A stretch of 64,000 nucleotides of DNA from Paenactinomyces guangxiensis (GTDB taxonomy: Bacteria; Bacillota; Bacilli; Thermoactinomycetales; Thermoactinomycetaceae): contig NZ_JAECVR010000021.1 in NCBI RefSeq assembly GCF_016055185.1, positions 1 through 64,000 on the forward strand, given 5' to 3'. The position numbers and the translations under genes are program-made. The notes beneath the pieces are model-generated. The model worked only from the letters and a program-made list of their open reading frames with translations. It was not told the DNA's origin and ran no database searches. Shown here in pieces: positions 63,575-64,000 of the stretch; position 1 is the first letter of the stretch; every line of letters begins with the position of its first letter.

Positions 63575-64000
63575 TTAACTCATCAAACTTGTGACCCTTT
63601 TTAATTCCTGAACATCAGGGGTATCCCATTTCTTTTCTTCAATTGCTCTTAAAAGTTTCTTAGAAGCTCTTAATAGTGACTTTTTAAATTGTTTAATACT
63701 GCAAGTAGCCGTAAATAATTTTTCATCACCATTAAGCCTCTCTTGAACAAATTCCAATTCAATTATGTCATTTCCTTTTTTGGTCCCTCTCGCCAATAGA
63801 GGACCATCCATAAAGAGGAATTTACATTTTTCACTATAAGTAGTCAATGCCAATATCTCTTGGCACCACCAGGTTAATATCACAACTGGGAAATCAAGCC
63901 AGTCCGGCTCTGGAAAATATTCATCTCCAACTGCAAAATAAATGTCACCAGTGATTGACTCCAGACTAGTCATTTTTAAACTATCTTCATTAATTATTAC
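63575..64000 (-). CDS. Hypothetical protein, probable immunity protein, 5' end outside window
   Basis: The visible part encodes at least 141 residues. ATG 63973 has no convincing ribosome site, and the frame is open to the right edge with sensible residues (VIINEDSLK), so the true start is probably beyond 64000. Seen are ITGDIYFAVGDEYFPEPDW, FPVVILTWWCQEI, FLFMDGPLLARG and a Lys-rich end. The size, acidic first half and location next to an RHS fragment are typical of immunity proteins of contact toxins; I do not recognise the exact family. A strong terminator follows. The base composition (AT-rich) differs from the neighbouring tdk gene, which fits horizontal acquisition. Confidence 0.6.
   Translation of the reverse strand, partial: VIINEDSLKMTSLESITGDIYFAVGDEYFPEPDWLDFPVVILTWWCQEILALTTYSEKCKFLFMDGPLLARGTKKGNDIIELEFVQERLNGDEKLFTATCSIKQFKKSLLRASKKLLRAIEEKKWDTPDVQELKRVTSLMS

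Overview
The window is chromosomal DNA from a spore-forming, respiring Gram-positive bacterium of the Bacillales. The gene order from the atp operon through murA, spoIID, spoIIQ and spoIIID, and from upp through glyA, ywlG, rpiB, ywlE, ywlC and spoIIR to prmC-prfA, is the Bacillus subtilis ancestral order. The 11-subunit nuo operon sits between atp and ywzB-ywmB-murA as in some other Bacillales. Codon use and gene set would fit the Thermoactinomycetaceae, but that assignment is inference. No rRNA, tRNA or CRISPR array was seen.

Layout. 1-1 kb: two broken insertion sequences (IS1182-type and IS110-type) abutting each other. 1.1-14.5 kb: a Wzx/Wzy-type surface polysaccharide locus. It holds an initiating sugar-phosphate transferase, an epimerase, an LCP ligase, two glycosyltransferases, a polymerase, a flippase, and four enzymes matching the WbpA-B-E-D route to a UDP-2,3-diacetamido-uronic acid. 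The locus is bracketed by two tiny related membrane-protein genes absent from ordinary ORF lists. 14.8-24.2 kb: fabZ, malic enzyme, pgsA, an EpuA-domain protein, spoIIID, spoIIQ, spoIID, murA, ywmB and ywzB. 24.3-34.3 kb: nuoABCDHIJKLMN without nuoEFG. 35.0-42.2 kb: atpZ-I-B-E-F-H-A-G-D-C, ending in an epsilon gene that lacks its C-terminal domain. 42.5-52.7 kb: upp to prfA housekeeping block. 53.1-62 kb: an accessory block on the opposite strand (CPBP protease, proline dehydrogenase, asparaginase, oligopeptide-binding lipoprotein, PepV dipeptidase, AAA+ regulator) inserted between prfA and tdk. This block looks like peptide and amino-acid catabolism. 62.5-64 kb: tdk, then a decayed RHS fragment beside a probable immunity gene that runs off the right edge.

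The most interesting unexplained structures are two families of dispersed intergenic repeats. R1 (two copies near 15.4 and 24.0 kb) carries a 20-bp hairpin unit present once in one copy and three times in the other. R2 (copies near 43.2, 46.1 and 58.4 kb, and a tail joined to R1 near 24.2 kb) ends in a hairpin that is kept while its sequence changes. Other points worth attention are the paralogous micro-membrane proteins, the shared promoter-proximal motif in the polysaccharide locus, the truncated AtpC, a YwlE phosphatase with a coiled-coil-like insertion, a SpoIIQ that keeps its zinc ligands but has lost a catalytic histidine, and a sigma-54-activator-like AAA+ protein without a GAFTGA loop.
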